A stretch of DNA of 64,000 nt from Cycas panzhihuaensis (GCA_023213395.1 CM041465.1:242365741-242429740), one strand, 5' to 3'. Shown: positions 33,947-49,131, counted from the first letter of the stretch. Notes: generated by a model from the sequence alone, not told the origin. Numbers and translations: made by a program.

Positions 33947-35292
33947 TAATTATGAAGTTATTTTACTCAATACAGTAAGGATTTATCCTTTTCAATGGAA
34001 CCCTAAGATGAAATAAGCCTATCTCCTTAAGGATTAAACCATGGGAAAGAAAGGAATCACAGTGTCTCCAAATATAAAGGGAAGACAATAGAATAAGCAC
34101 TCACTTCATAATGTAGATAGAGAGAATCAAGGATAATAAAAGCAACAAAAAGAAAATTTTAGGTGATATATGACCAAGAAGGAATCCTTAGGATGAAGGA
34201 CTAATAAGTAGAAGTATGATCTAAGCAACTGATAAAGTGTCTAAAGCTGATAAACTAATCTCTCTTTTTAAGGATGAAGATAGATAACAAGGCTAGGGGT
34301 CAAAATTCTCTCTTGAGTATAGAGCTCAAAAGAGAAGAAGACTAAAACCTTTGAAGAAGAGCACTCAGAATCAATAAATATACTAAAAAAAGTAATAGAC
34401 TTACATGATCACAAGTAAAAAAAAAATTATTAAAGCAAGAACAACTTAAGAGAAGAAGAAAAAAGACTAAAGGAAGGAATTGCCCATAGTTTTAGGTCAT
34501 TAGACAAGAAAAGAAATTCGAAGCCATAGTTTTTCCTCATTGTAGAGTTGAAATTCTACCATGGTTTATACTCTTTAGTAGATAAATTTCTTGGAGTTGT
34601 AGTTTATACTCATTACAGAGTCAAGTATTAGTTAGACCTATGGTGGGGAAAAGGTGATCTAGAGGAATAAGAACTCTATCTTAATCAGAAAAACTTTAAT
34701 AAAAGAGGTCATATCAAAGCTTATTGTGTGAATAAAAAACTAGTTATCAAAGTACAAAGGAAAAAGTAATTGAAGTGGGTGCTTGAAAATGTAGAGGGGG
34801 CCACAACATGGTGTAACGATCTAATATTATCATCATCGTGAGTGAAACTAAAAGGTCAATTGCTCAAAGGAATCCTTGGACTGACTATTCTCTTTAGACG
34901 TAGAGTCCAATAAAGGTCTTGGTCTAATAACTATTCTTGAACTAATAAAAGAAGACCTTCCCAATGATATCAATTTCATTTCTTGAAAGGGAAAAGGAGT
35001 TGAATCAATGAGGATAAATTCCTTAAGGCTAAAAAGGATGTCAAGCTTCAAGGAAAAAGCAAAGATGAACCAATTCAAAATGGTTCTAGTCTCATAAGCA
35101 TCTTGTAGAAAATATTTATGAGCTAGGGATGGACTATATGGAATTAACTCATAATAATGATTGGGGTAAATTGAAGGAATATCTAGTAGAAGTTTCCATG
35201 GGGATATGATGGAAGGTAAGGCAAACACTCATGAAATCATATCCAATGCTTGTTGTGGAATAAGTGAAATATATATGGATATAATAGATGAG
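33947..35292. other. AT-rich stretch, probable internal part of element 3
   Basis: A minus-strand frame of 126 codons at 34848-35228 reads as a low-complexity Ser/Leu-rich peptide with no domain I recognise. It lies downstream of the element 3 gag, where a gag-protease linker would be. No protease or RT motif is visible. Confidence 0.35.
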
Positions 35293-36089
35293 TCAACGTG
35301 AAATATGTATGGATATAATACATGATTCAACCTTCACCAAGATGAGGGAAATATCAAGTGAATGAAGCCTAACCCCTAAGAACATATGTGGGCTAGGTTG
35401 ATTAATAATAGAAATAGACAAATTCATATCATCATCTTGGGGTTGAATCTCTTCCTTGAATGACTTAGGTATAGTACTTTCTAAAGAACAACTCTCCAAA
35501 TTCAATAAGCTAAGGTCATCAAAGTATAACCCTTAAAGTCTTTACAAGTCAAAACTAGTAGGACACTCAACAAGAAGTTTAGGAACCTCATTAAGGTAAG
35601 TGTCAATATCATGCTCATAAGAAATCTCAACAAGTTGGCTCAAAGAATGGCAAAAAGTCTTAATAGGTAACTCTTCATTAAGGATGAAAGATGAGTCAAT
35701 AAGAGGTCCCAAGACCTTAGCACTATCAAAGGAATGAGAGCCCTTATCCTTAGGATGAAAGTCTATTTTAGGGAAAGACTAGTATGTAAAGGACTCACTA
35801 CCTAACTTATGAAAAGATACAAAAGAATATATAGTGTCATTGATAGGGAAGTTACCAATAGGACTGATGATAATCGATGGCCCTTCATCCTACTGTGATA
35901 TGAAGGGAATGGTGGAAGACATTGATTGGGCAACTACCTCTATAGGACATGAACTAGCTTCTCATTCTTTTTAGGGAATTAGGCTTGAGTGTATGATTGT
36001 ACCAATCATTTCAAGACTAGTGTTGGGAGACTCTACTTGGTGAGAAATTGGTGAAGGTAAAACTATATGTTGATGGGTTCATTGTATAA
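35293..36089 (-). pseudogene. Decayed coding stretch downstream of element 3 gag, unrecognised
   Basis: A minus-strand frame with few stops can be followed over about 750 bp. It reads acidic and Ser-rich segments such as KSFKEEIQPQDDDMN. By place it may be the gag C-terminal or linker part. I do not recognise a fold. Confidence 0.35.
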
Positions 36090-36600
36090 TAGATCAATAG
36101 ATTTCGTTAAGTAAGTTTTCAAAAATTTGAGGATTACATAGCACATCAAGATCCAAGTAATATTTCTTAAAATCTTTTATAGATTCATTATCCATTGGTC
36201 TAATCATAAAAAGGGCCTTTCATTCCACTAAAAAAGGACAAGTGATATCAAATTCACTTATAAAGACATCCATCAATTATTGTAATGAAAAAATTAAATT
36301 TTAAGGTAATTGGTAAAACCACATGAGTGCACTATTTTACAATGCCCTCAAGAAACATTTCAGTAATAAAAGGTTATTTGCCATATGATAAGTACATGCA
36401 ACAGTAAATTTCTCAATATACCTTGAAGGATCTTTTCCAAGTATCCCCATGAATATGGGTAAACTAAAAATGTAAAGGGAAGGCTAAAAAGGAAAACCTC
36501 ATATGGAAAAGGGCTTTTCTCATAGACAAGGTTATCTATAAGTGATATGCATGTACAAGAAGAGGATAGTCTCAATGGCTTTTTAAGTTGAGAATAAGGT
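36090..36600 (-). pseudogene. Gag core of a third Tat-like element (element 3)
   Basis: The minus strand reads a WFYQLP segment, IFSLQ, LMDVFISEFDITCPF and then a stop-broken helix region. Element 2 gag reads WFYYLP, IFSFQ, LVDEFVNYFDVACPF at the matching place, so this is the same gag domain family. Stops and AT drift show great age. It sits just inside the primer site at 36639-36656. Confidence 0.65.
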
Positions 36601-36638
36601 GTAATTTCCATCACTTTAAATAAGAAAATAAATGTTAA

Positions 36639-36656
36639 TCCCTAGTATGGTCACCA
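36639..36656 (-). other. Primer binding site of element 3
   Basis: The minus strand reads TGGTGACCATACTAGGGA, matching the sites of elements 1 and 2 at 15 of 18 positions. The differences TG against CA at positions 4-5 can both come from an ancestral CG by deamination on opposite strands. Confidence 0.65.
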
Positions 36657-39200
<2,544 letters not shown>

Positions 39201-40536
39201 TGTAATTATAGTTATGTGCTATTTCTCAGATTCTAGGAATTACATGGACATCATAACATATAGGTTAGTATAGATATGCTTCACTACTCTTTCACCTTGT
39301 TGATTTGATGCATTATATTTTAGATGGTAGAGTATGTCTTACTTGCTTATCTAGTTGCCTACCTATGTCCCTATAACTAATGACAAGTATGAATTTGATC
39401 CATAGTTGTTAGTCCACCCATCAGGCTCTTTAGTTGGAAAAGATATCATCTTCCCCTTTTATGACATTGATTTTTCCTTCATTTAGATCCACCAAATCAT
39501 GTATCTCATCATATACTACCTATTCTAGAATACCTCTACATTTAAGAGCCCACATTGATGGGTTATTGGCCAAATTACATTAGGTTTTTATCAAAAAATA
39601 GTATATGTTGCTAAATTATTACTATTTCTACTTACAATAGTGGTACCATAAAGTACTTTGTGGTATTATTAATATGTTCATAATACCATGAATATATTTA
39701 TGGTATGGCTATCACCTACCTAGATTCAAGTTTATCAATAATAGTTAGCTTATTAATGATGGTTTATAGGTCCTAATTAGACTGCATTAGCCCCAAGTTG
39801 GCCTCCATTAGATTTGGGTGGCCTAATAAGCCAAAATTTTACCCAAATATCCCTTTTCCTATGTGGATTAGCCTCAAACCATGAGAAAAGCTTGTGGTTT
39901 TGGTCCATGGCCTTTCCTATATTATGGGAAAAAAACTACTCACTCCACACCTTGGCCCCATCTATATAACTCCCTCATTTTTCCATTAGAAAAGTAAGAG
40001 ACTAGGAGAGACTAAGACCATGTTGTTATGATACCAAAATTACTCTAGGATTTTGGCAACCTTATTTCACTTACTAGCATACTATTGGAGCTTTGAAGAC
40101 ACCATACCAATTTGTTGTTGGAGACCTTTGAGGAAGATATTTATAACCATTAGCCTCCCTCTTCTCTTAGGATTAGTAATTCTTCTCCAATATTCATATG
40201 ATTATTTCCTTGCTTCTTTTTCCCCCTTATTTCCATGCATGATTCATGTTGATTGGTGGGATTTATGCTTGTTCCTTTTTTACATTTTACATCTCTAGTG
40301 CATTAGCATTTGTTTCCTTAATCTATTTGCCATTCTCTTCATCATCGATTATTTAGTTATAAAGAAGGGAGGGTGGCACCTAAGTATACTTAAAAAGTCC
40401 ACACATATTAGAGGACAAGGGCCATTCTAAAGCTCCTCCACTAATCTTACTTACTTTTTACTTTCCTTTAAATAGTGTTTCATTTTATTTTAAAAGTTTC
40501 TTAATATTTGCTTGAGAGGATAGGTATATTTAGATC
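39201..40536. other. AT-rich stretch left of the LINE, possible plus-strand LTR
   Basis: No domain is recognised. CTATATAACTCCC at about 39962 resembles a plant TATA box on the plus strand and is followed by purine-rich sequence, as in LTR U3/R regions. A plus-strand frame at 40053-40298 reads as a hydrophobic low-complexity peptide that I do not call a gene. The sequence presumably continues at 47016, after the LINE. Confidence 0.35.
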
Positions 40537-40550
40537 TTTCTTAGAGGTAA
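40537..40550. repeat. Target site duplication, LINE left side
   Basis: TTTCTTAGAGGTAA borders the poly(T) tract and matches TTTCTTGGAGGTAA (47002-47015) at 13 of 14 bases. Confidence 0.85.
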
Positions 40551-40683
40551 TTTTTTTTTTTTTTTGGTAAGGTAAAATAATATTAAAGGGGTTTTAACTG
40601 GGTCCCCAAACCCTGTACATCAGGCCTAATGGCTTAAAAGAGATGACCATGACAGGCCCATGGTCTAGCCCAAATATAGAGTC

Positions 40684-43510
40684 TCATACTCCCCCATCTA
40701 CCTCCCCCATATGTGCATCCACCCTTACCAGTCTCAGTAGCTCTTCTGGGAAGTCTTCCTTCCAAACTTTAGTTCTTTTATTTATCACAGCCCAGTTTGC
40801 CAACCAATCTGCATCCAAGTTTCCTTCCCTATAAATATGCTTGATCTGGACCCCCATTTTGGATCTCAAAATGTCCTGGACATCCCTAAAAATATCTATA
40901 TTGTCCCACCCAGGATCTGCTTCCCCTCTTAAACATTTTATGACATACATAGAGTCACCCTCTATGACCACCTTCTACGTATCGTCCTCCTCCATCAGGG
41001 AAGTCGCCCTCAGCATGGCCCTAACCTCAGCTTTCTGGTTCGATTGAACACCAAAGTACTCTGCAAAGGCCTATTTCATGTTTCCCGCATGATCCCTACA
41101 AAGGCCTCCCCCGCCTGCCTCCCCAGGGTTGCCTTTGGCCGCTCCATCAAAATTGATTTTTCCCCATGATATGTTAGGAGGGCTCCACTTAGCATCCCTT
41201 CTCCTCCCTCTACCTCCCTTCAAGGGGACCAAACCCCAATCCTCAATGAGGCCTTCTTCCACCTTGGGGATCTTGTCCTCCTTTGGAGTAACCATCATTT
41301 CTGAGATACCCTTCCTAATCTCAACAAGCAAAATTACATTTTCCTTTTCTTTACCCTCAAAAATCCTACTATTACGTTCTTTCCAAATATACCAAGATCC
41401 AATTGGGAGGACCATCTTCCAAAGGCTATCAAGAGTTTTGCTTTTGAAAGGAGAAGTCTAAGCTATCCATTGTTCTTTTAGAGATTTTGAAGAAACCCAG
41501 ACTAACCCTAGCCTGACCCAGATGCCATTCCAAATACCTACAGTGTATGGACAATGAATAAATAGGTGATCCAAAGTTTATGCTTCCATCTTGCACAGCA
41601 CGCACCTATTCGCCAGCTGAAAGCCCCTTTTCGAAAGATTGTCCAACGTTAGAAGTTTGTTTTGAAGGCATAACCACCAGAAAGCTGCAATCTTCAGAAT
41701 AATCCCTAACTTCCAGACCCCTACTAGCAGATCATTCCTTTCCCAACCTTCCCTGCACATCAACAGATTATACCCATCCTTAACAGTATATGAACCCGAG
41801 GGCGAAAGGGGCCATACCAAAGTGTCCAACACGGCCCGTTTCGGTATGTACTGATTTTCTAGTACCCCTTTCACCCTGAGGATCTCCTCCTCAAGACCTT
41901 GCAGCTCCTCAAATGTTCTCCACTGCCTATCCTTTCCTTGCCCTACCCAGTAGTTCTTAACAGGAATGCCATAGCAGTTCACACATTCCCTCTTCATGAT
42001 ACCAATGTCAGGTAACTCCTCTAATTTAGAATGCCCACACCAGTGATCTTCCCAAAACCTGATGCTTTCTCCATCCCCCAATTTCCAACGTGTACCTGCC
42101 CCCAGGAGAGGCCTCGAGAACCTGATGGCCCTCCAAATAGGGGAGCCTTCAAAGCAAAGGCCCTCATCTAGCAGAGAACGTTTGTCCCCAAAGTACTTTC
42201 TTGCAATGATTTTCCCCCAAACTGATCCAGCCTCTTTTATGAGTCTCCATCCCGTTTTTTCCAAAAGAGCTTTATTAAAGAGACTCAGCCTTCTAACATT
42301 AAGACCTCCCACCCACTTAGGCTTACAGACCTTCTCCCAGGATACTAGGTGGACTCTCTTTCTTCTAAGACCTGACCAGAGAAATCTCTTCATGATTCCT
42401 TCCAGAGTGGAAATAACCTTACTCAACATTTTGAAAATGGTCATATGATAAACTGGAATACTCTACAGGGAGGCCACCACTAACTGTATCTTCCCATCCC
42501 AACTGAGAAGGGCCCCTTTCCAACCTGCCAGCTTCCTGTTGAATCTGTTCACAACCAGATTCCACAGATCCTACCTCATCTTACCCACGAAAAGAGGCAT
42601 ACCTAGGTAAGAACTCGGTAGGGGGTTTCTGGCCACCTCTAGAACCCTACAAATTCTACTTTACTGCCTCTCTAGAGTGTTGATAAGGAAGGCTGAGGTT
42701 TTACCCAGATTAATTTTTTGATTTGTTGCCCTTTCGTAGGCCTGCAGACCCCTTTTCAAAGCCCTGGCCTCCTGTAGTGAGGCCCTGCAAAGAAAAATGT
42801 TGTCATCTACAAACTGGTGATGCATGATATTGTCCAGATTGGAGGAGGCTCTCAACCCAGATAGCCACCCTAACCGCTGAGCCTCCAAAATCGCCCTACC
42901 TAGCAATTCTGCCATGATAATGAATAGAAAAGGAGAGAGGGGGTCACCTTGCCTTAAACCCCTGGAGCCAGTAAAGAAGGGGGTCGATCTCCCATTTATC
43001 AATACCGAAACAGAGACCCCAGATATACAGCACCTCATCCAGTCCCTCCAAACCTCCCCAAAACCAAACACCTCAAGACAATCCAGCAGACAGTCCCAAG
43101 CCACCCGATCGTATCTGTTTTGATTATCATACCACGAATCCTTGCGGTGAAGAGTCAAGTGTAAGGTTTCGTGGACAGTAATAATACCATCCGTGATCTG
43201 TCTTCCTTTAACAAAACCATCTTGGTTAGGAGAAATAACTACCTGCAGGGTCTCCCTTAGACGATTTACTAAAACCTTTGCCAGAATCTTGTATTTTACG
43301 TTGCAGAGGCTAATCGGTCTAAAATCCTCCATGACATCTGCTCCCTCCTTCTTCGAAATCAAGGCCAAGAAGGTAGCCTGCCACTCTTTCAGAATAGTGC
43401 GTCTTAGAAAAAAATTCATTAAGCGCCAACATAAGATCATCCTTAATAATCTCCTAATATTCTTGGAAAAAACCGGGAGGGAATCCATCCGGCCCCGGGG
43501 CCTTATCCCT
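40684..43510 (-). pseudogene. LINE ORF2, RT, zf-RVT and RNase H half
   Basis: This frame carries the polymerase. RT (42661-43488) reads FLALISKKEGADVMEDFRPISL, LANRL-type NRLRETL, SPNQDGFVKGRQITDG, RGLRQGDPLSPFLFII and the catalytic box as QFVDDNIFLC. A long thumb region follows, and zf-RVT with FWWLCLQNKLLTLDNLSKRG and RCVLC (41578-42444). A TAA replaces a likely GAA at about 41578. The RNase H reads INFDGAAKGNPG, KAEVRA, EGDSMYVIKCL and NLDADWLAN, so all four catalytic acids are present. The ORF ends at 40684. Stops interrupt it about four times. The frame is shifted relative to the endonuclease half, with the shift between 43488 and 44030. Confidence 0.88.
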
Positions 43511-44878
43511 ACCCATTTTAAATAATGCCTTCTCGACCTCCTCCAGGGAGAGAGGTTCTATCAGTTTGTTGTTTAGGGCCTCATTGATCACTTTCGGGAT
43601 ATATTGCATGAGAGTCGCCCTCATATCAGGCTCCTAACATCCTGGTTCAGTGTATAGCTCCTTAAAGTACTCCATAGCAATTCCTCTGATCTGATCCTCT
43701 GCCTCGAACACAACCCCATCCCTGCTACATATTTTACTAATCCTGTTATGAGCCCTGTGCCTCAAAGTAGATAGGTGGAAGAACTTAGTATTTCTATCCC
43801 CCTCCCTAATCCACTGCTCTCTGGATTTCTACTTCCAAAAGATTTCCTCCCTTTCTAACACCTCTACAAGTTTCCTGGTGGTGGACTGTTCAGATTGATT
43901 CAACTCCTGGGATCTACCCTCAATCTGGATCCTATCCTCAACCCCTTTTAGCTCCACCATTAGGGCCCCCTTATTTTCGAATAAATTACCAAAGACCTCC
44001 CTGTTCCAAGTCTTGATTTGTTGCTTGACCTAATTCAATTTCTTCGAAAACCTGTACATGGCATAACCCTGTACCTGGACTCCCCACCAATCACTGATCC
44101 TCACTCTCAGATCTGGATGTTTCTGCCACATAAGCTCAAATCTAAAAGGTGCACCCTTATGATAAGCCAGGATAAAACCTTCTAATAAAAGAGAAGAGTG
44201 ATCTGACCCATATTTCGGAAGGGCCTCCAACCTAATTCCTTCGAAGAGGCAGGCCCACTCATAATTTGTTAACACCCTGTCCAATCTACACTGAATATGG
44301 TTCAGACCTAGTCACCTGTTAGACCAGGTATACTTTGCTCCCACGAGGGGGACGTCCATCAAGCCAACCTTCTACAGGAACGCTCCAAGATCAGACATGT
44401 TCCTGGACCACCCTCCTTGCCCCCCTTTCTTCTCCTCTGGACTAAGGGGGGAATTAAAATCCCCCCCAACTAGCCAGGGGCCTTTCTAGTCTTTGTGGAC
44501 CTCCACCAGACTATCCCATAGTCTCTTCCTGCCCTCAATAGTAGTAGGAGTATAGATATTGGTTATCCAAAACATCTTGTTAGTCAATACACTGACCAAA
44601 CCAACGATGATGAAGTGCTCGCTCTTACACACCTCATACCCTTTCCAGTTGTTCAGGTTCCAAAGTATGGCCAACCCCTCAGAGCTTGCCGATCCAGCAC
44701 TAGTTTCCCCCTCTCCCCTCCTCCAAATCTTATTAAGCACCTCCCTTTCCTTAATCTTTTCCAATTTAGTCTCCTGAAGTAGAACGAGTTCTGCTTCTGT
44801 CCTTATCCTTAACTCTCTCACCAGTCTTTGCTTAGAGGGAGCATTTAGCCCCCTAATGTTCCAAGATAGAACCTTCAT
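43511..44878 (-). pseudogene. LINE ORF2, endonuclease half
   Basis: The start codon at 44878 opens with MKVLSWNIRGLNAPSK. The APE-type endonuclease motifs follow in order: LVLLQETKL (Glu), NIYTPT, VGGDFN (near 44440), YTWSN, RLDRVL and SDHSSLLL (near 44190). This enzyme nicks the target DNA to start reverse transcription. Stops occur after 44486 and around 44285. The piece from 43511 to 44030 is a helical linker in a broken frame. Confidence 0.85.
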
Positions 44879-44984
44879 GGATGACTCAGAGCTGCACCCC
44901 TCATCCTTTCCTACTTCTGAGGTTAGGTCCTTCTAACGTACCCCCCTCCTTTAGCATACTCTGATGACACATGTCTATCTGCAC

Positions 44985-46387
44985 TTAGGTCTCTTTCTCT
45001 CTAATAGTCTTTTTAGGGGGTCTACCCACCTTCTTCTCTATCCCATAATCTGGAACCCTCCTCACCTCTGTTGTATTACTCTTAGATACCCATTTGCGTA
45101 TCCCACCTCCACCTTTTTCTGAATCTGCACCCTTTGGTCTGATTCCCGCTCCTCCTTTAGTTACATTGCCTGCATGTGCCTCTTCTTGAGTCTGATCTCT
45201 CGATCCTCCCTCTTCGGGCTCGGAGAGGTAGTCCTCTAGATCCCAATTAATATTCTTTACAAGCCTAGTCAAAACTAGATCAATGGCTGAAGGGGGGTAA
45301 GCTCCCCCCCCTCCAAACCACCCAGGCCCTTAGATTGAGTTTTAGCTTCCTCAGCCACCTGCCCCAACTCCTGGCTCAACACTGGACCCTGGCTACCTAT
45401 CTCAACATCTTTCGTGAAGCCCCTTCCATCCTCAGGTGCCATTGAGTCCTTACCCCCAGCTACCTGATCTGTGGGGCCATCCACAACTGGAGTCGTCTCA
45501 GCATCAACTCCTTCAGACACCTCTAACCTACTAGGATTCTCAGTTCTTTCGTCAGTCTCATATCTGGTATCAACTTTACCAAATCTATCTTTTGCCTCTA
45601 TGTCCCCCCTTGTCTCAACTTTCTCATTACCTATCTCTTGAGTATCCATCCTCAATGGGACTCCTAGGCACTGAAAGGGGAGGTGCCCCCTGGTCTTGCA
45701 TTTAGCGCACCTGAAGCCCTCCACTTCATAAAAAAGACCTTGGATGATAGATCTTCCATCCGACTCGATCTCTACCTCATCTGGGAGCTCCATGTCTAGC
45801 TTGGCCAGAATACAGAATCTGGCATTCATCAGTCTGGATCTGTGTTTAGTGGCCGAATCCAAAGCTAATAGTGACCCAATCATTCTAGCTGCCCCTTTGA
45901 CCGTCTCCGGGTTCCATAAGTGCAAAGGGAGCCCAGGTAACTAAACCCAAACTGAGGCTTGTTTAACCACAGAGCTGCTAGGATCAAAATCAGGGTGCCA
46001 CTTTTCCAATGACATGGCCTTCCTACCAAACATACAAGGGGATTTTAGTAGGATGGGAATCATGTCCTCCTGGTTTGCGAACCTAAAAAGGATGCACCCC
46101 TTGGGCATTGCCATGACTTGAACTGGATTTCTGGTCTTCCACTTGTTCCTAATCCACTCCCTAATAATGTCCAGGCCTGGTCTTGGACCCTCAAACCTAC
46201 CAACCAGGCTATTATCCCCATATTGTATGGTCTTTTCAGTAATTTCTTTCGGTATCGATAGTTTATATCTGTTTCTGATCTTAACAGGGATAATTTCTTG
46301 TTCCTCATGGTCTCCATTTCTCAAAACATCAAGGTAGGTCCTCCCCGTAGGAGAGGACTGAGACTGATTCAGAGATGTTTGCATCAT
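44985..46387 (-). pseudogene. LINE ORF1, RNA-binding protein with DUF4283, zinc knuckle and GRP motif
   Basis: The start ATG is at 46387. The N-terminal part is a DUF4283 domain (FANQEDMIPILLKSPCMFGRK, then PGLPLHLWNPETV). A CCHC zinc knuckle reads CAKCKTRGHLPFQC. An acidic, Gln-rich stretch follows, and the C-terminal part ends with KKVGRPPKK, an AT-hook-like motif. There are two defects. A TAG at 45941-45943 sits where WV-Q-LPGLP would be expected. A frameshift lies in a C-run near 45295, after which the frame ends at 44985. The reconstructed length is about 465 residues. ORF2 starts 106 bp further on. Confidence 0.82.
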
Positions 46388-47001
46388 TTTACCAGCAGAA
46401 AAAGAAACTTATACAAGCTACAATGACAGCCAAGACTCACCATTCGCCTGCATTTGTCTTTGCAAACCCTAGCCCCTTTGAATAAGATTTCTGCCTCCCT
46501 AGACTTCCACGTATGTACCACCCAAATTCTAATTAAGGCCAGAACTCTTGGTGCAGCAGAACCCTTATATAACTCAGTTAAGAGTTGCTCTTCATCAGTT
46601 CTTTGTGGGAATGCCAAACTCTGAAGCCGGATCACATGCGAAGCTCCACGCTGTCTGCTCTTCTGCCTTCCTCTGTCCTTGCATAAATTTGCTCGGTGCA
46701 CCCAAACCTGGGTATACCTCCTCAAGCTATCTATGCTCCGTACGGAGTGGCTACCCTTCTCAACAGCCCCGCGTGGGGTCTTCTGTATCCCCGAGCCAAC
46801 ACTGAAGGTGCCTTGTTCATACACGGTCCCACGCCATCGAGCGACCCTACTTGGGGGAACGCCCCCCCACCTCTGACCTCGATCCTCCCCTACCCTAGCC
46901 GCCAGAGCCGAAGGCACAGACCCGTCCTGAAGCTCTCTGGCAAACCCTTCATGCTCGTAGCAAGCTGTTCACCCTCGCCCTCGCTTACCAGCCGTTCCGT
47001 T
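46388..47001 (-). promoter_or_regulatory. LINE 5' untranslated region
   Basis: This stretch is GC-richer than its surroundings, between the 5' end and the ORF1 start. An open frame of 177 codons at 46384-46917 overlaps the ORF1 start by ATGA. Its peptide has no recognisable domain and is more likely a by-product of GC content. Plant LINEs carry an internal promoter here. Confidence 0.6.
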
Positions 47002-47015
47002 TTTCTTGGAGGTAA
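47002..47015. repeat. Target site duplication, LINE right side
   Basis: TTTCTTGGAGGTAA, partner of 40537-40550, with one mismatch. Confidence 0.85.
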
Positions 47016-49080
47016 TATTACTTGCAAGGTTCTAACTTATTTGTAGGAGGAAGAAAGAATCTAACAATCACCCCAAGCTATCACCTATTACTTCAAACAA
47101 CCCCCTAGTAGTCCCTACAATAGCAACTCTCTAAAGAGGTAAGGCTAACTTCTTGCATTTATCTTCCATTTACATTTTTGAATCCTTTTCCTACAATTTT
47201 TTATATCATAAGCATATTAAACAAGCTAAAATGCTACCATATTTTCTTTATATTCACATAATAGTCCCTTTGATTACCATTAACCCTTTTAGAAGACTCT
47301 CAGTACATCAAGAGAAGGCCTTACATAATAAGCAATCATCCACATAGCTAGGTATACTTTTGTTGGTTTGATTAGTTATTTATATTATATTTAGAAAGAA
47401 AAGTTAAAAAAAGAAAAGAAAAGAAGAAAAGAACATAAAAAATTTTTTACTTTGTTTTGAAAAGGAAGAGGAAAAAAGAAAAGAAAAAACTTTGAATTTT
47501 GCTTCTTGCTCTCCTCTTTTTCCCTTGACTTCTTTTCATTTATAAAAAAGAGAGAACAAAAAAGAAAAAGAAAGTCTTTCACACTTACTCCTCTTTTTCT
47601 CCCATAAAAAAAGAGATTGCTTTTATTTTCTTATTTTCATCATATTATATATGCATTGCACTCATAATAGGAATAAGGGGTTGAATTTATTGTATGTCAT
47701 CTAATATAAACCCAAGATATGAGGAGGGATCATTTGTTGTATGTCCCAAATTCACAAGGGGACATTACATGAAGGTAAGTTATGATAGTTGCTTACTCAA
47801 AAGAAATTAGAGCATATAGTTTGCATTTATGTGTATGTGTTGATCCCCCCTTTAGTTGGCCTTAGGTTTTGCTAAAAGAAACAGCAAGAAAAGAAACATA
47901 ACTATAAACTAACCCCTAACACACATGTATATATTGTACCACCCTTAGTTTAGCTTCCTATCTTAGATCATTTACACAACCCCTCTTGCAAGTGCACTCA
48001 AGAAGCACATAGATGCCTAAGTTGGCATTGTGAGATTTGTCTACCTCATTAGACTTCCATACCCTAGGCCCTACATATAAACTAGCGTAGTAACAATCTT
48101 ACCTTACCACCTGATGATACATTTCATGAATAAATAATAAATAATCTAACTAATCAAATAAAAGTATTGCCCCATAAATTTGGGGACTCATAATAGGTGA
48201 AAACCTCTTCCTTAATGGGCCCTCAAAAATACACATGCCAAAATAAAAATACAAATGCAATATGTAAAGAAAAGAGGAAAATCCCTTTTAAACTTTTTTT
48301 TTAATTCTTTTTCTCTATGTTCTTTTTATTAAATAAAACCCTACATGTAAGGAAAGGGAAGAGTAAGAACTAATGCATAATCAATAGGCAAACTAACTAT
48401 TTTCCTAACCCTTTTCTTTTTGAAACAAAATTAGGAAATAAAATAACATTTTTAAGCCTTTTTCATTTGGAAAATTAGATTTATGATGAGTGGGTTTTAG
48501 GAATATCGAGATAGAGTGTCCTAAACATCTAACTTGCCCTTTTTCTAAGGAGTCCTCTCCATATTTTTATATTGCAATCATATTCAAAAAAATAAAATAA
48601 GTAAGAATGCATACAAAACTAATTCCTAGGAAAAATCAAATAATATTTCTACTTATTGGATTGACCTATGATGAAAAAATGTTTATGTTAAAGCTCAAAG
48701 TACTAAAAGTCACTTTTAAAGAACATTTTTAATACTAACCTTTTAAATATTTTTGGGTGAAATTTTGGTTGTGTAATAGCTGTGTAATATGCACTTAATG
48801 TTTATGGGAGGGAGAATGATAAAAAGGGGAGAAGGGGTTTCCTCTAAAAGCTCTAAATACTCTCCAACTTGCACATAAGTCTACTATGAAACTCATCCTC
48901 CTACACAACTTAGTTTGATATGAAAAGCATATAACATGGAAGATGGAAAAGCTATCAAAATGAAATTGAAATAATAATTCAAATAAGAAAGTAAATGGTA
49001 TTGAAAAGGGCCTAAAAATGGGAAATTATCTAACATTTTATGAACCCTAATAAGCAGTACTGAGATTTCTTTCCACTACA
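47016..49080. other. AT-rich intergenic sequence, no gene recognised
   Basis: Long purine/pyrimidine-skewed runs occur (47390-47640, mostly AAAGAAAAG and its complement). No coherent coding frame or terminal repeat is seen. Confidence 0.5.
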
Positions 49081-49083
49081 AGA

Positions 49084-49131
49084 CACTAATAAATAAGGGA
49101 AGTGAAGCACTAATAAATAAGGGAAGTGAAG
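49084..49131. repeat. 24-bp perfect tandem duplication
   Basis: CACTAATAAATAAGGGAAGT plus four bases occurs twice without a mismatch. It is a simple local duplication. Confidence 0.9.

Larger units (their letters stand above)
40551..47001 (-). mobile_element. L1-type LINE, nearly full length (6.45 kb)
   Basis: A non-LTR retrotransposon on the minus strand, with two ORFs, a poly(A) tail (T15 on plus, 40551-40565) and a 14-bp target duplication. The left end is the 3' end. The right end is a GC-richer 5' region, and the element seems untruncated. Endonuclease, RT, zinc and RNase H parts are all present but carry stops and frameshifts. It is better preserved than its surroundings, so it is probably younger than elements 3 and the plus-strand copia. 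Confidence 0.92.

Noticed and set aside
39900-40400. Plus-strand LTR suggested by CTATATAACTCCC
   Set aside because: No second copy and no primer site were found in the window. The evidence is too thin for an element call.
42062-42448. Plus-strand frame of 128 codons inside the LINE
   Set aside because: It is antisense to the zf-RVT region, which has clear motifs. No independent support.
46384-46917. 177-codon minus-strand frame overlapping the LINE ORF1 start by ATGA
   Set aside because: The peptide shows no domain or conserved motif, and GC-rich 5' regions produce long chance frames. I treat it as 5' untranslated region.
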